Source of the DNA: Desulfotomaculum sp.
GTDB taxonomy: Bacteria; Bacillota; Desulfotomaculia; Desulfotomaculales; Desulfohalotomaculaceae
DNA: 14,232 bases
NCBI GenBank assembly: GCA_021129815.1
Contig: JAJOKN010000048.1
Location: forward strand, 1-14,232
Direction of reading: 5' to 3'
Shown: in pieces, positions 13,572 to 14,232 of the stretch
Numbering within the stretch: the stretch's first letter is position 1
Layout of the letters: the number at the start of each line of letters is the position of its first letter
Notes under the pieces: generated by a model
The model's database searches: none
Told to the model about the DNA's origin: nothing
Seen by the model: only the letters and a program-made list of their open reading frames with translations
Program-made: the position numbers and the translations under genes

Positions 13572-13751
13572 GTGGCTAAATTAAAGATCACGCTACAAAA
13601 AAGCCTTATAGGCAGAAGTGAAAAACAGCGCGTTATTGTGAAAACATTGGGGCTTAAAAAAGTAAACAGCCAAGTGATTCATGAAGATGTTCCTCAAATA
13701 AGAGGCATGATTAAAAAAGTATCACATTTGGTAAAAGTGGAAGAGGTTTAA
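13572..13751 (+). CDS. rpmD: 50S ribosomal protein L30
   Basis: L30 is a small protein of the 50S subunit absent from some bacteria but usual in Firmicutes. Translation from GTG 13572 gives 59 residues: MAKLKITLQKSLIGRSEKQR, then TLGLKKVNSQVIHEDVPQIRGM and IKKVSHLVKVEEV. The ITLQKSLIGR start and the TLGLKKV turn are the family signature. The ribosome binding site AGGAGGAG (13559-13566) overlaps the rpsE stop. It lies between rpsE and rplO in the normal spc order and is complete. Confidence 0.97.
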   Translation: MAKLKITLQKSLIGRSEKQRVIVKTLGLKKVNSQVIHEDVPQIRGMIKKVSHLVKVEEV

Positions 13752-13801
13752 AGGCTTTGCTGTTAAAAGGTTTATTTTTGTATTAAGGAGGGTTTTAAGA
13801 A

Positions 13802-14232
13802 TTGAGAATACATGATTTGAAGCCAGCTCCAGGTTCAAAGAAAAAACCAAAGCGAAAAGGGCAAGGCATTGGTTCTGGCTTGGGGAAGACTGCTGGCAGA
13901 GGACATAAGGGTCAAAATGCCCGTTCAGGTGGTGTAAGGCCTGGGTTTGAAGGCGGGCAAATGCCGTTACATAGGCGTCTTCCTAAGCGAGGATTTACTA
14001 ATGTCTTTAAAAAAGAAATTGTTACAGTAAATGTAGAGATGTTAAATAAATTTGAAGAAGGTGCAGTGGTAACTCCAGAAGAACTAAAAAAGGCAGGAAT
14101 TATTAAAAAAATAGCTGATGGAGTAAAGATTTTAGGAAATGGTGAGTTGAAAAAGCCACTTACTGTAAAAGCACACGCTTTTAGCAAATCAGCATCTGAG
14201 AAAATTGTTGCTGCTGGTGGCAATATAGAGGA
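13802..14232 (+). CDS. rplO: 50S ribosomal protein L15, 3' end cut by window
   Basis: L15 is a late-assembly 50S protein that threads through domains of 23S rRNA. The window has 143 complete codons and no stop; the family is about 146-148 residues, so only a few are missing. The N-terminal extension MRIHDLKPAPGSKKKPKRKGQ and GIGSGLGKTAGRGHKGQNARSGG is the glycine-rich RNA-binding tail, followed by VRPGFEGGQMPLHRRLPKRGF and the globular domain with FSKSASEKIVAAGG. It starts at TTG 13802, nine bases after GGAGGG (13787-13792). secY is the expected next gene. Confidence 0.98.
   Translation, partial: MRIHDLKPAPGSKKKPKRKGQGIGSGLGKTAGRGHKGQNARSGGVRPGFEGGQMPLHRRLPKRGFTNVFKKEIVTVNVEMLNKFEEGAVVTPEELKKAGIIKKIADGVKILGNGELKKPLTVKAHAFSKSASEKIVAAGGNIE

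Noticed and set aside
1..14232. Insertion sequence, CRISPR array or foreign gene island inside the cluster
   Set aside because: Gene order is canonical from ybxF to rplO, with no repeats of that kind and no genes of foreign type; the only unexpected gene is the fragment at 1-59.

Overview
The window holds one of the most conserved blocks of a bacterial chromosome: the str, S10 and spc ribosomal-protein clusters, read left to right on the + strand. AT-rich codon use, strong AAGGAGG-type Shine-Dalgarno sites before nearly every gene, the gene order, the single zinc-ribbon S14, and an EF-Tu with a four-cysteine insert all point to a Gram-positive Firmicute of the class Clostridia. From memory the EF-Tu insert resembles thermophilic or syntrophic lineages such as Thermoanaerobacter or Moorella, but the genus cannot be fixed from this sequence.

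Layout. Bases 1-59 carry the start of a minus-strand gene for a small helix-turn-helix (excisionase-type) protein. A divergent spacer follows, with a good sigma-A promoter at 137-166. The str cluster is then ybxF (L7Ae-like), rpsL (S12), rpsG (S7), fusA (EF-G) and tuf (EF-Tu). A 182-base gap with two clear inverted repeats (4894-4967 and 4976-5009) separates tuf from the S10 cluster: rpsJ, rplC, rplD, rplW, rplB, rpsS, rplV, rpsC, rplP, rpmC, rpsQ. The spc cluster follows almost without a break: rplN, rplX, rplE, rpsN, rpsH, rplF, rplR, rpsE, rpmD and the first 143 codons of rplO, cut by the window edge. secY would be expected next.

The genes work together as parts of one machine. They supply 30S proteins (S3, S5, S7, S8, S10, S12, S14, S17, S19), 50S proteins (L2-L6, L14-L16, L18, L22-L24, L29, L30), the two elongation GTPases, and an L7Ae-like kink-turn protein. 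Short gaps, stop codons inside Shine-Dalgarno sites and two overlaps (rplD/rplW, rplP/rpmC) imply long polycistronic mRNAs with translational coupling. Half of the 26 genes appear to start at GTG or TTG.

I found no new enzyme system, mobile element, CRISPR array or RNA gene. The points worth a second look are regulatory or evolutionary: the structured leader before rpsJ; a hairpin between rpsL and rpsG, where E. coli has its S7 control site; the break that puts a helix-turn-helix gene where rpoC usually lies; and the cysteine clusters in EF-Tu and L24.
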